The notes beneath the pieces were generated by a model. That model saw only the letters and a program-made list of their open reading frames with translations, did not search any database and was not told the DNA's origin. Below are positions 10,301-22,085 of a stretch of DNA of 64,000 nt, in pieces. The DNA comes from Peromyscus leucopus. Lineage: Eukaryota; Chordata; Mammalia; Rodentia; Cricetidae. Within the stretch, counting starts at the first letter, position 1. Each line of letters begins with the position of its first letter. The DNA is taken from positions 57,385,660-57,449,659 of the forward strand of contig NC_051079.1 in the NCBI RefSeq assembly GCF_004664715.2, given 5' to 3'. The position numbers and the translations under genes are program-made.

Positions 10301-13049
10301 AGGATGGGCTAAACTGAGCCACAGACTTTGCATTTCTGCCATCTCTGCCATAAACCATTCTAGAAAATAAATGTATGAATTTACTGCCGTCTCTCTAAAA
10401 AAAAAAAGTATCAGCCTTCTGTTTCCATTTTGTATTCTAGGGTTAATTACTTTACATCTTTATACATTCAGAGCATTTTGAAGCCACCCATGCATAGTTT
10501 GGTGCAACTGGGCCTCACTTCTCTTCTTGTCCCCACTTCCTGGTTGTTGGTGGGTCACATTCCACTGCGTGGGGACCACCGACCAAAGTTTTGACTTTGC
10601 AGTTGGCTTCGATCATACCCAATAAATCCAGCTATTTATTGAGTGTTTGATTAAGTTAAGATATGTTGCATTGACTGCATATACAACATTAATTCTAGGA
10701 CTCAGTTTTAAAGACCAAATGCTATGTTGTGATACATTTTCACACTTTTAAACCAGCTCAGAAAATTTAGTGGAAATTGTTGATTATCAATACTGCACTC
10801 AGCTTATAGTCCAACAATAGACACTTTTCTTTATCTCAGTTTAATATTTCCCATGTCTTGATACCCCAGGCTCTGAAACTTATATCTTACATTCCTTGAA
10901 ATTTATATCAGTTTTGAAGATATATTTGATGTGTGTCTATTTCTTTTGCTAGTACACCCCACTCCCAGCCTGAATGAAAACATTTATATCTTCCAGAGAA
11001 CTCCACTGAATGATACAAAGTCTCATCTTAATAAAATAAATCATTATGCAGTGACCTCCTGCATAATTTTATTTGATGGCTTGGTTAAGGGCCCAAAGGT
11101 TTTTTTTTTTTTCATTTAACCAATAGCTTTATTGTTGTTAATGTAGATTAATCAATCATACTCTCGTTTATTGGTCTTTCTGAATCTAGAATTTTTCAAT
11201 ATATACAGCTCACATTTTCAGCTTGTTTTAAAAAAACAACTAATTTTTGCAACAGCACTAGAGCAGTAGTTCTAGGGAAGTCACTAAATTTTCAGGATTC
11301 AATTTCCACAGCTTAAATCCACTTTTTTTTTCATTCTTCTGGTAAATAGTCAAATTGCCATGTCTTTTAGCTCAGCGGATTTACCCTCAATCACACAGAA
11401 GGTCTGCCGAAATACTGTATTTGTCCCACATGAGAGCATAGTACACAAGTCCAAGCATAAGCCAATTTGCACAAAAAGCCATGGTCCCGTCCATTTTCAC
11501 ACATATGCTTTTGTTAATATCGAGTGCTTATTTTCCAAACAAGCGGGTACAGTTTCTTTATAAGATTGTTTTACAGGGCTCTTCAGCTGTTGCATGAAAA
11601 GCACGGAGCTGCAGAAGGGACTTAAGTTGTATCTTATTACTCTTTGTTAGAGTGGGTATTGAATTTGGTTTAAAATCAGTCATCTCCTTTAGAAATTATG
11701 TTGCAGACAGACAAATGCAAAATGCCAGATGGTGGATTTGAAACAGAGACCTCATTTGAGTCAATGAAAAGTCTCCTCTTAGTATTTGTGTCCCATTAAA
11801 TGTTACTTATTTTTATTTTCTTCTCCCACTTAACTGAGTTTTGCTGTCTTATGAAACATAAAATTTCATAATGCATTTTAGCTCTAATCTTATTTAAGTG
11901 GTTATTGTGTATAGATCTAGGCTAGATTCTTACTGTCTCTATAATAACAAAATGGTCTTGGCTGACAGGTTTCCATAGAACCACTAATCTTAGCACATAA
12001 TGAAGATATATACTGGATAACTTGTCCTTTAAATTAATTCACTTTTTATTTATATAATGTCATGAATGAGAAACTGATTATACATTTAAAAAGGATTCTA
12101 GCTTGTGTGCCTTTTCCTTCCAAGACCAGAGAGAAACTCCAGTGATTATGTTAAGCTAAATAATACTTCATTATTGTGCTATTACAGAAATCATGAGACA
12201 GAGATAAGAACATCACATTTGTCTGGGTTGCTGAGTAACTGAGCAATGCCTTGTCAGTGGTTTTGTCAAGAAATGAATTGTATCCTACTATGAATTATCA
12301 TATTAATATTAATCACTTGGCTAATAAAAAAATCTCACTGTGCACTTGCAAGCCAGTCTGGCAGCAAATTTCTCTTAAAAAAAAAAAAAAAACTCATTTT
12401 CAGGCTGGTGAGAGAAAAGTAGGTGGTTGGGAAACGTAGTCAAAGGGTTTCTCTAGGGTTGATCCTGGTCTTGGCTTTGTATCCTTGTCTCCACATGTTC
12501 CCCCAGGGAAACCCTCTTGCCTTGCAAGCTCCTGTAGACTTCACTTCTGTGTTCAGATGACATACGCCTTCATGATTCAGATAGCCCAAGTCCCTTGCCT
12601 TTGAACTAGAGCTCTTGTTATCTGATGGCCTCCTCTCTCTTGGATCTGTGATACTGGTCACACTGGGTTGGTACCGTGACATAGTTCCTGGTCAAAGGAT
12701 CTTCGGTTATGAGTTTTTTTCTTGAAATTCTAGCTTTAGAGGCTGAAAGATCAATCAGCAACATCTCCAATACACACATATGAATCTACATTTGAGAAAA
12801 TGAAAATTCCATTCTGAGAACAATGTAGTTTCCATTTTTATTGAATCAACATGTTGAACATCATCACCAGCAAGGCTTTTGCCTATCATTTTAGGACACA
12901 GAGGTGACTACACATGCATAGAGATATGCTCAGTTGTTTATTCCTTCATCCAGCCCCAGGTTGCTATAGTTTTCTTGCCCTCCTTAATCCTAGCAGCAAT
13001 TAACAGCTAGCTACTAGTAAAAGCCATGTGTAGGCTCAGTGATTTTCCC
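7363..13049. other. Long unique non-coding stretch
   Basis: About 5.7 kb without a recognised gene or interspersed element. It contains short A or T runs near 9339-9355, 10395-10408, 11100-11111 and 12379-12394. Around 11340-11570 there is a less repetitive block with several retained CpGs that might be conserved; see findings. Open frames are below 85 codons and show no motif. Confidence 0.5.
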
Positions 13050-13489
13050 TAATATTTAATTTAAAATAACATACATTAAATAGATTTTTGGTGCACAATT
13101 CCATACATTTTAATATGTATTTAAGGCTGTGTAACCACCAGCATGTGGATTCTGACCAGTTCTATTACTGCAACAAAACCAAAGTAGCTTTTGTCTTCAC
13201 CCCCTCTCCCTTTGAGGTCTGACACTCATGAGTGTGTTCTTTACCACGACAGTTTTGTATTTTTGAGAATAACTTATCAATGGAATCACATGGTATTTGT
13301 TTTTTCCATACTGACTCATATGATGATCCCTTTGGGATCTGTAATAGTCACTGAACATATTAAGATAGCATTTATTTTCATTGCCGTGTGGTATTCTATT
13401 TTAGGAATGTACAAGACTTCATGTATCTATTCTTCCATTGAAGGAACTAAATTCTTTCCATTGAATTTCCAGTTTGGGGATATGCGAGA
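13050..13489 (-). mobile_element. Ancient L1M fragment, left part
   Basis: The plus strand shows the reverse complement of an old mammalian L1 3' region. 'gctgtgtaaccaccagcatg', 'atcaatggaatcacatgg', 'cattgccgtgtggtattcta' and 'attgaatttccagtttgggg' appear in the L1M order. It stops where the MaLR element begins and resumes at about 15590. Confidence 0.78.
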
Positions 13490-13870
13490 GTTCATCTCCA
13501 AGTCAAATTAACTCTATTGAGATTGCTAGAGAGATGGAGTTCTGAGTGTATCTGTGAGGGTGTTTGCCATTAACTGAGGAAGGAAGACCCACCCTGAATG
13601 TGAATAGCATCTTTGCATGGACTGGGTTTGTGGCCTGAATAAAAAGGGAAGAAGGGAGAGCAGCAGTCTTTCTCGACTCCTGATTATTACATATGCAGTG
13701 TGGTCCAGCTACCTCACACTCTGCTGTTAGGTATTTCTACCACGATGGGCTGGCTGCTCTCAAACAGATTAGCAAATACATCTTGCCTTGCCTAAGTTAC
13801 CATTGTCAAGTATTTCTTCACAAGTAGAGAAGAAACTCATGTAGAAAACCAGTGCCAAGAATGGGGCTGT
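13490..13870 (+). mobile_element. 5' LTR of a MaLR provirus
   Basis: Matches the rodent MaLR LTR pattern: 'gtgagggtgtttgcc', 'gaagacccaccctgaatgtg', 'ggactgggtttgtggcctga', 'gaataaaaaggg', and an end with '...cattgtcaagtatttcttcac'. It pairs with the same-orientation LTR at 15231-15582. The two LTRs are substantially diverged by eye, so the insertion is old. The left border is approximate. Confidence 0.72.
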
Positions 13871-15230
13871 TGTGTGGCTTCCTTACTGTGTGCTTTTCAG
13901 GTCATTAGAACTGGTCTATGGGAAGAATGTGGAAACATTTGGACACGTGGGCTAGAGAAGACCGACAGTGCTGTAAGCAAGAGTATGGTTGATTCTGGTG
14001 GGAGTGTAGACGTCTAGAATGCTGATAAAGGAGCAGACAGTAGACCGTGCTCCTGGGTTTCAGAAGTGAACAAGGATTCTGTCTGGAACTGGGTAGAGCC
14101 AATTCTCTGATTATGCTCTGTTCATCTCCTAAAAATCGGAGTGAAGCTGAATTCAATAGCGACAGGCTGAAACTGTTTGGAAAGGATATTCCAGTACTGC
14201 ATAACATCGAGGCTGGGGTATGGGCGCAGGCTGCAGCTCTTAGTTCTCAGTGGTAGGAAGCAGAATGATGTGGGAAGTGTGCTGTTTGGTAGGGAAAGGA
14301 GCATGAGTAAGTTAACTACACAGACCAGGCCAGCACAGAGAAATCAGCTACGAGTGCCTACCGGATTAGTGCTTTAGCTGGGACAATAGGAAGAGAATCC
14401 GGACAAGACTCCACCTCTCAAATGTTCCAGCTTGTGAAACTGCAAGTTTGTTTGAGATGACCTGAAAACAAAATGTCATCGAAGGGGTTCCCTGATCAAA
14501 ACAACCACCCAAGGAAGTGTTTTCCAACTGATGCACATGAAGTCCTCTTCAGAAATGGTAAATGGGGATTGGACAACATTTTGAGCTGGTTGTGGACGAT
14601 GGCAGCATGGTTCACTTGGTGCTGGGAATGAAAAATGAAAGAACTTCGAGGTCATGGAGGTTTTCCCCGAGGGCACAGAAAGCCACTGCGGTAAGTCATG
14701 TGTGGCAACGTCTGCAGGATATTGGAGATGTTGGGAACAACAGATATCCCTTGAGGAAAGATACCAAGTGGAGGCAGCCTAGGAACAAGCCTGCTGTGCT
14801 GCAAGTGTCAACTAAAGGGATAGGGCTGTCCAAAGCTGCTAGATCCCAGATGACTCCACCATCACCTCCAGAAGCCAGACATGGAGCTGCAGAGTTTGGG
14901 GCTTGCTTCGGTGCAGAATTTCCTGTTCCACTCCTATTTGGCCCCTTTTGAATGGGATACTCTACTCTGTGCTACTGAGTAATCGAAGTATGTAATCTGC
15001 TTCTTGATTTTATAGAGGCTCACAGTTAAAAGATCAGAGAGTGCCCTGAGTCTCGGGAAGAGACTTTGCCCATTGGTCTTTGGGCCAGTGTTAGAACTGC
15101 TGAAACTTAGCGGACCCTTGAAGAAGAACTGAATGTGTTTTGGCCTTATGAGACGGTTATGACTCTTCCAGGGCATCATGGGTAGAATGTTACAGATGAA
15201 AGTGATGTATTTCGAGTCAAGTTGACAAAG
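13871..15230 (+). mobile_element. Internal region of the MaLR provirus, non-coding
   Basis: About 1.36 kb between two same-family LTRs in the same orientation. It ends with 'gttgacaaaggtaggctg' directly before the 3' LTR, a position where MaLR elements carry their purine-rich end. MaLR internal regions are short and lack pol. No gag, protease or polymerase motif was seen. The longest open frame (14562-14951, 129 codons) resembles nothing and is probably chance. Confidence 0.65.
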
Positions 15231-15582
15231 GTAGGCTGTGATTCTTAATTGTCACTGTCAGTTTGGCTAAATTTAGAATAACCTAGGAGGCACACTACTG
15301 GGAATGCCTTTGAAGATCTACCCTGAATGTGGGTGGCACCATCCCATAGACTGGGAGCCTGGCATGGATATAAAGGAAAAACTTAGAAATCTGAGTACCA
15401 ACATTCATATCCCTTTACTCCCTTACTGTATGTGTGGCATGATCCTGCTACCTTTCATCCCTGATGCCATAGCTCCCCTTTTGTGCTGGACCATATGCCT
15501 CAAAACAGCGAGCCTCAGTAAATTCATCCTTAAATTGCTTTTCTGGCTATTTTTACACAGCAATGAGAAAAGTAACTCCAGG
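15231..15582 (+). mobile_element. 3' LTR of the MaLR provirus
   Basis: Starts near TGTGATTCTTAATTGTCACTG, contains 'gaagatctaccctgaatgtg', 'gggtggcaccatcccataga' and 'tggatataaagg', and ends '...cacagcaatgagaaaagtaact'. This is the same LTR family as 13490-13870. Immediately downstream the L1M interrupted at 13489 resumes. Confidence 0.8.
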
Positions 15583-15589
15583 GTAATTA

Positions 15590-15826
15590 TTAGAAACAGT
15601 TATGAATATTTGGGTATAGGTTTTGTGTGAAGTAATTCCCTGTGGCAATACTCAGAAGTGGAATTATTGGTTCCTAGGATAAATCTGTCTGTCTGTCTGT
15701 CTGTCTCATCTCTCTATCATCTATCTATTTATCATCTACTTATCTCTCTACCTTATCTATCTTACCTATCTATCCAACTACCTACTTATCTATTTATCTA
15801 TCGATTCAGGTATCTATTTATCCAGG

Positions 15827-15883
<57 letters not shown>

Positions 15884-16125
15884 CTTTCTATTCATAAAGT
15901 TTTTAAGAAGCTGTTTGTTTTCCTGCATGTTTCTATGTTTCTACATTTCCACTTATGATGGAAGAGTCAAGAAGCTTTGTATCCTTACCATTGCTTTGTA
16001 TCATTTGTATATTAATTTTACTCATTCAAATGGGATTAAGGGATATTTAATTTTAACTTTATTTCACTTTTTAATATTTATTTATAGTGATGAGTATTTT
16101 CTAAATAAGATAATAATAGAGTTAA
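15590..16125 (-). mobile_element. Ancient L1M fragment, right part
   Basis: Continues the L1M of 13050-13489: 'agttatgaatatttgggtat' follows on from the 'ccagtttggggatat' at the left break exactly as in an uninterrupted L1M. Further matches are 'cagaagtggaattattgg' before the microsatellite, then 'tcaagaagctttgtatcctt' and 'tagtgatgagtattttct' after it. No coding capacity remains. Confidence 0.75.
15678..15890. repeat. (TCTG)n-(TCTA)n compound microsatellite
   Basis: A short TCTG run is followed by imperfect and then uninterrupted TCTA repeats (about 12 perfect units at the right end). It sits inside the L1M fragment and is probably highly polymorphic in length. Confidence 0.95.
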
Positions 16126-16224
16126 GGGGATAATAAGGTAGTAATGGTTTAAATAATACAATCCATAAAAACAAGTAAGTGCTGATACTTTCAAGGATAT
16201 ATGTAGATGTAACCATCTTGTTAA

Positions 16225-16680
16225 ATAAAAAAACACAGAGCCAATTGCAAAGTTAAAAAGCCCAAGAGGTCAGAGCAAAAGCTAAGAGCTAAAAACCTTA
16301 CCCTTCACTGCCACTGCTGTCCTCCTCAACAAGAGACCTACATCCTGTGTGTTTGTCCTTTTTATTGACTTTCTATTTTGCCCTCTCATTGGTTGTAAAC
16401 CCAACCACATGACCTCCTCATCACTGCCCATCTATACAGACCTCCAGGTCTTCTAAGGTTGGTATTGAGATTAAAGGCGTGTGTCTCCATGCTGGCTGTA
16501 TCCTTGAACACACAGAGATCCACCTAGCTCTGCCTCCCAAGTGCTGGGATTAAAGGTGTGCACCACTACTGCCCAGCTTCTGCGATGGCTTGCTATTAGC
16601 TCTGACCCCCAGGCAAATTTATTTATTAACATACAAATAAAATCACATTTCAGTACAATATCACCATAGATATATGTGAA
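16225..16680 (-). mobile_element. LTR-like rodent repeat containing two B1-derived pieces
   Basis: On the minus strand it reads as an LTR-like unit with a TGTGATTTTATTTGT-like start, an AATAAA-type stretch and 'gtttacaaccaatgagagg'. The middle carries two partial B1 segments one after the other (plus-strand 'attaaaggcgtgtgtctcc' and 'gggattaaaggtgtgcacca'). I associate this arrangement with a cricetid LTR family but cannot name it. No target duplication is evident. Confidence 0.6.
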
Positions 16681-17164
16681 GATTCATTCTAGGCAGTTCT
16701 TCAACATTTTTAAAATTAATTTATTTGTTTAATAAATATTTATTCCCAGGCCACATACAAAAACCACTGTGATAAATAGGAATTTTTGCAATAAATATAT
16801 CACCCCCCTCTTTTTACATTTGCCTGTGTGAATCTGTGCACGTATGTGTGTCGGGGGTTCATATTGTTAGGAAGTCAACACAGACAGGGGGTATGAAACT
16901 TGATCTGAGTTCATCCAATGAGAACAATAAGAATTCAGAGGCTCAGCGTACAACTTTTGGCTTTGTATTAAGACCTCTTTGTTTGAACCCATGTCTACAG
17001 GAAGTGGTCAATAATAGCTACCATTCTTCATTGAAGGATATTTTTGGTTTGGAAATTTCAGGCATGTACACTACTAAAAAGTTGGTTCTAAAGGAATCCC
17101 ATGCAGTCATCAGTGGGATTCACAATTTTTAAAGCCAACAGTTAAAATTTTGAAGTGAGACACA
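16681..17164. other. Unassigned non-coding sequence
   Basis: AT-rich left part, then unique sequence with no gene or repeat recognised. Confidence 0.45.
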
Positions 17165-17330
17165 TGTAAAACCAAATCCTACTTCTTCTTGTGCTGGCTG
17201 TGTGACTTAGAGCAAATTACTAACCCTCTCTGATTTTCAGTTTGAGTTCTTTGTTTTTCTACCTGCAAAATAGGGTCCATGGGGCCATCTACCTTGTTTA
17301 CGTGAGGATGAGGCCAGATACTGAATATGA
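17165..17330 (+). repeat. MIR SINE
   Basis: Follows the MIR core: 'ggctgtgtgacttagagcaa', 'attactaaccctctctgatt', 'ctacctgcaaaatagggtcc', 'gtttacgtgaggatgaggc'. MIR is an ancient tRNA-derived SINE shared by mammals. The match is diverged but collinear over about 165 bases. Confidence 0.8.
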
Positions 17331-17424
17331 TGTGCCCGCCAGTATCTCTTGTATGGCAGAAAGACCTCACACACACAGGGAGGCAGCTCCTCCCCGCACC
17401 CTAGCTACAGCTTGTTCTTAGAAC

Positions 17425-17552
17425 AGAATTGTTTTCTGTACATGTCACTAACTAGGAGCACCTGGAAGGAAGGGTTTGTGCTTTTTGCTTACTTTCATTT
17501 GCTTGGCACATAGTATATATTCAATAAATATTTATGAGCTAACAAGGGAGCA
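17425..17552 (+). repeat. L2 3' end
   Basis: Has 'gtttgtgctttttgcttac' then 'gcttggcacatagtatatat' and 'tcaataaatatttatgagc', the L2 3' tail. It lies about 100 bases after the MIR and is probably a separate insertion. Confidence 0.75.
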
Positions 17553-17931
17553 ATCAGATAAGATTTCACAGAAGCATATTTCAACAAAATGAGAGATATC
17601 AGCGTGGAGAAAGAAAGCATACTAAGAAGTGGGTCTCGGAGGTAGGAAAGTCTCATACATGTTCACAAGCAAGACCAGATATTACAGAGGGGAGGAGGAG
17701 GAGATTGGGAGGTGGGCTGGCCCATTCTGTAGACGCTGATGTTTCAATGGACAAATAACACTGAGGGCACTGAAGTCCCTGGCGCCAAGGTCTCTGTGGT
17801 GTGATTTCATCAGCATTTAAATGCACCGTTTGGAAGCATGTGAACATTATTTTATTGACAACTAGCTCTGTACGTTGTGCTATGTCTCTCCCAAAGTTAT
17901 GTCTCAGCACTTCGTGCCGTGAATTGCGACC
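17553..17931. other. Unassigned non-coding sequence
   Basis: Nothing recognised. Confidence 0.4.
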
Positions 17932-18309
17932 TGTGATGGCTAATCACGGTTGTCAACTTGACACACCTTCGTTTTAAAAATTACTTTCATCAGATTGGCC
18001 TGTGGGCACATCTGTGGGACATTTTCTGGATTGATAATTGATGTAAAGGGGCCCAGCCCACTTGGGGGGCAGTACCATCTCTAGACAGGTGGGCCTGGGC
18101 TATATCAGAAAGGAAGCTGAGCAAGCCAGGGCAAGCAAGCCTGGAGGCAGTGTTCCTCCGTGGTCTCTGTTCCAGTGTCTGCCTCCAGGATCCTACCTTG
18201 AACTGCTGCCCTGCCTTCCCTCACTTCCCTCAACTCGGAGATGAAGTAAATCCTTTCCTTCCCAAGGTGCTTTGGTTTTATGACAGCGACAGAAAAGTGA
18301 CCAGTGCGG
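17932..18309 (+). mobile_element. Solo LTR, MaLR type
   Basis: Begins TGTGATGGCTAATCACGGTTG and contains 'gttgtcaacttgacac', 'gggcccagcccac', 'tgagcaagccagggcaag' and 'gatgaagtaaatcctttcc'. The same family occurs at 30918-32225. The flanks 'cgacc' (17927-17931) and 'tgacc' (18310-18314) fit a 5-bp target duplication with one CpG-type transition. No internal sequence is present. Confidence 0.75.
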
Positions 18310-18326
18310 TGACCTTGCATGAAAAC

Positions 18327-18440
18327 AGGGTCTTTGTAGTCAAATCAGGTTATGAGGATATCACTAAGATGGGGCCTCACCAAGGGAGAGAGGGGCGTGC
18401 AGACGCAAAGGCAGACAGGAAAAGCCATGCGAAATAAATA
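18327..18440 (+). repeat. Probable MLT1 (MaLR) fragment
   Basis: Has 'gggtctttgtagtcaaatca', 'gttatgaggatatcac' and then 'aaaagccatgcga' in the order seen in old MaLR LTRs. Short and diverged. Ends in an AAATAAATAAATAAA stretch. Confidence 0.45.
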
Positions 18441-19704
18441 AATAAAAGCGCCAATGGCAGAGTTCAGCTACAGCCAAGGACACCTGGGGTGACTGGCCAC
18501 CTGGAGAAGGTAGGAAGAAACCAGGAAGGGGCCTCCTCTGCAGCCTCGGGGAGGCAGATCCTTGTCATCACCTTGAGTCTCCTTCGCCTCCACAGCTGGG
18601 CCGGGATGCGCTGCTGCTGCGCCAAGCCACCCTATCTGCGGTCTTTGCTGCAGCGTCCTTAGGGAGGAATCCACGGGGAGGGTTGTGAACATCTTACTGG
18701 TTTGCACTGCTAGCCCGTTGTCAATGTTAGTCCCCTTTCCCTATCGAATATTCCCAATTTCAAAGCTAAGAGAGTCCAGTTTAGAAACGTCAGATCTCCA
18801 GAGCCTGGACAGATCTCCAGGCCTACAGAAGTGCACGGAGCAAGGGGAATATTAACAGACAGAGCATGGACCTCTGGTGCAAGGGAAATACCGACATACA
18901 CCCCTCTGGGTCCTTGTGGATTCCATAAAATACCACGAACGTGGTGAAGCGGGTGCGGACGCTGTGCTCAGAATAGTAAGCTGTGAGCTGGGTTTGTGCT
19001 TACTATAGGCTGGGGACTGTACTGGGACAGCTCAGAAGCAGGGGTGGGCTGGGAAGCACTGCCGGGGCCTTGGAGCCCATCCAGGGCCATTTGTCTTACT
19101 GTCCAGGCACAGCCCTGGGCTTTGCCTAGTAACAAAACTATAAGTAGCTCAGCTGAAAGGATTCACAGGATGCAGGTGCGCCTGGACAGCACTGACTGGC
19201 AGGTTCTGACTGGTTACGGGAAGCCAGACAGAGAAAAGAGATCACTTGAAAATGACTACCAAGAAAACTGCCAAGGAACACGTAATGGTGGCTAAAGAGA
19301 GCCTGGCATGGAGGAATCTATCCTTTCTCCTAAGACAAGCGGCCAGTGGTTAGAAATATGAATAAAGAATTTGTGGAGGGGTCGGGGGAGAGAAACAGAA
19401 TCAGGTTTTTGGATATTCTCCCAGCTGACTTCCGGTGGAAACAGAATAATGGGCTTGTCACCTCTCTGTGCAGCACCCCTGTGCTTTATGAGTTCGTTCG
19501 TGTGAAGTGAAGGAGGTCAGGGTGTATCAAGAGATGGCTCTGTTCTTGCATGGTTAATGGTACTCAGCCTTGGATTCTGGGGAGCCTCCAACCATCCCAA
19601 CACTCAGATGGCAATACTGTTCCAGAACAATACAGAACAGAAGTGGACCCCATCTTCCCCACCCTTCTTAGGAGTTCAACTTTTCTCCACAGCAGCTGGA
19701 AAAG
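18441..19704. other. Unassigned, relatively GC-rich non-coding sequence
   Basis: About 1.26 kb, richer in G+C by eye than the flanks, with scattered CpGs near 18590-18660 and 18940-18960. No exon, promoter or repeat can be supported. Confidence 0.45.
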
Positions 19705-20125
19705 TCTCCCTCTCTGTTATGATTTCAACATGTTCCCAGATCCTTATGCAGAAGTGCTCAACCTCAGAATGCGACCTTATGTGCACATAGAGTCTATATA
19801 GATGAGATTAGTCAAGACAGGCTCATGAGTGGGGTTTCCTAATGCAGTATGACCGATGCTCTTATACAAAGGTGGATTTGGACATAGCCATTCAAAGAAA
19901 ATAAAAGCCATGAGAGAGATAAGGTGGAGCTTGTGGGGACAGTTACCAAAGTCCAGCAGACTCCGGAAGCTAGAGGCCATTCATGGAAGAGGCTCTTTCA
20001 GAGCTCCCAGGAGAAATGAGCTCTGCCAACACCAGACTCCTGGGGTCATCATCCAGAGCTCTGAGTCAGGAATGGCTTCCTGCTGTTGAAGCTACTGAGT
20101 TGGTGGCACTTTGTTGTAGTGTTCT
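19705..20125 (+). mobile_element. MLT1-type MaLR LTR
   Basis: Good collinear match to an old MaLR LTR: 'caacctcagaatgcgacctt', 'gagattagtcaagacaggct', 'gatgctcttatacaaaggtg', 'gaagctagaggccattc', 'tgccaacaccagactcctgg' and 'ggtggcactttgttgtag'. Mammal-wide age class; no internal sequence present. Confidence 0.82.
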
Positions 20126-21439
20126 GCACTGTTTAGTGTGAAATGAGCAGTGGGTGGAGCCATAGTTGGAGAGAACGCTGATGGATTAGGAAGCAGTTCT
20201 TGGGAGCAGACCCCCAACAGTGGGGTTAAAGCCGAGAGCTGGAATGACTGGTTTATTTACCATGTGCTCCATGGATATGGCCAAGTGCTCTGAACTATTT
20301 TATTTGGTCAAATGTCTCCTCTAGCTGCATGCTGGAGGAGCCCTGAAGGACAGAAGGGATGGGGGATAGACCCAAGTGCAAGGACTCCAGGTTACTTACA
20401 CCCAGACAAGACATGACAACCAGCTCCTTTTAAATGTAATCAAAGACTTGAACAGGAAGCTGCTGACTTTAATCCCCTGAGGGAAGATACATTAGGATTA
20501 CAAGCATATCAGTTATTCTAAAAATAAAAGTGAGCATGTGAAGGAGACAAACAAACCAGCCAAGCTGTTTCTAGAAGACTTCCCATCCCTGGAAATCTCC
20601 CTCATTAAACTGCCCCTTGCAATGAAGGGCTTAACATTCCAGAACTTTCTATCAGGGCCCTTTGTTGTTTTCCTCTTCCTTCCTCTTTTATTTGCTTCCT
20701 ACTCTAGTTCTTAAGCTTGCTCCTTTAAATGACTACTTGGCTTGGCATGGCTATGTTTAAGGAAGGGTAATTTGTGTCACCCACACTTTTCTGCCTCTTA
20801 TAGCATGATTCTTTTATTAAATCTTTAAAAATATTGTGCTTCAAACCTGAAAATCTTCATATACTCAGGGGAGGCAGGTGCCTTTTGGCTTGTAGACATA
20901 ATTTCATTCGTCTTAATAAAGTAAGTTGCCCACATTTAAAAACAGTAACACATATATGTATGCATGTACATATCTACACATATGAAGCTCATCTCCACAG
21001 TCCCTTGTCTAGCCTGTGCTGAGCCCACAGGTCCCATTCACATTGGTAGGGTCATAACTATTTACAAAGTACAAGGTTGTGTCCAACGTCTGCAGTTAGC
21101 CTTTGTGGCCTGATTCTTACGTAAACCTAACCCCTCTGGACATCTCCTTGACTCAGGGGTCAGTTCACAGCTGATCACCTGACTTGATGATCCCTTGGGA
21201 TCTTACTGATAAGGTCATGTTTAGCAGGACCTGCTTCTCACAGCAGCACAGCTCTTTCTAATTCCTCTCACCGTGTTCACCAGGCCCAATACTGTGAGAC
21301 TGAATTTAGTTAGATCGGGAATTATTAAGAAGACTTAACTAAACTGGTGTTTTTCTACTAGTTTCTGTCTCATAGCCCAGAGCACCACAGAGACAACTGA
21401 CTAGGAACAAGATCCCCATATAAAGAGCATCTAATTAAC
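20126..21439. other. Unassigned non-coding sequence
   Basis: About 1.3 kb with no recognised gene or interspersed repeat. There is a short TATATGTATG-type low-complexity patch around 20950-20990. Confidence 0.45.

Positions 21440-21483
<44 letters not shown>
21440..21483. repeat. (CA)n microsatellite
   Basis: Uninterrupted AC dinucleotides, about 21 units. Confidence 0.98.
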
Positions 21484-21485
<2 letters not shown>

Positions 21486-21515
21486 TAGTGTGTTCCATCA
21501 CGCCTAAATCATTAC

Positions 21516-22085
21516 TGTGATGTCTCTTCTTGGTTGTCAACTTGACTACATCTGGAATTAACTAAAACCCAAGCAGCTGGGCACACCTGTGAGGGATTTT
21601 TTTTTCTTAATTATATCAGTGGGGTGGGAAGACCCACCATTAATCCAGATCTTTTGAGGTAGGGAGATTCACTTTTAATCTGAGCCCCACCTTCTGTTGA
21701 CAACCTCTATAAGGACATGGAAGAAGGAAGATTGCTGGCAAGTCAATTCCTTCACTTGCATTAGAGCCCACTTCTCCGGGATTTCAGCATCTACTGGAGA
21801 CCAGATGAAACATCCAGCTTCGTGGACTGAACAACTACTGGATTTTTGGACTCATTGGTAGACAACCATTGTCAGCCTAGCTGGACTGAAGCCTGTAAAC
21901 CATTCTAATAAATCCCCTATATATTTATATCCTATAGTCTATATCTTATATCTATGTTGTATCTTATCTAGATCATCTATATCTATATCCTATATCTATC
22001 TATATATGTCATCTATCTGTCTGTCTAGATATAGATAAAATGAACCTATCTATCAGTTCTGTTCCTCTAGAAAACCCTAACTAAC
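21516..22085 (+). mobile_element. LTR-like repeat of the 'tgtcaacttgact' group
   Basis: Starts TGTGATGTCTC and has 'ggttgtcaacttgactac', 'ggtgggaagacccaccatta', 'cattctaataaatccc' and 'tgttcctctagaaaacccta', ending '...ctaactaaca'. It resembles ERVL/MaLR-class LTRs that carry a TATAT-rich segment before the end, but the exact family is unknown to me. No target duplication was found. Confidence 0.6.
21913..22040. repeat. TATC/ATAT-rich microsatellite inside the LTR
   Basis: Imperfect TATC, TATATC and CTGT units expanded within the 3' part of the LTR-like repeat. Confidence 0.85.

Noticed and set aside
14562..14951. 129-codon plus-strand frame
   Set aside because: Lies in the internal part of the MaLR element, has no gag or pol motif, and MaLR internal regions are not expected to be coding at this age.
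15678..15890. Regular repeats as a CRISPR array
   Set aside because: Contiguous 4-base units with no spacers, in vertebrate-type DNA; it is a microsatellite.
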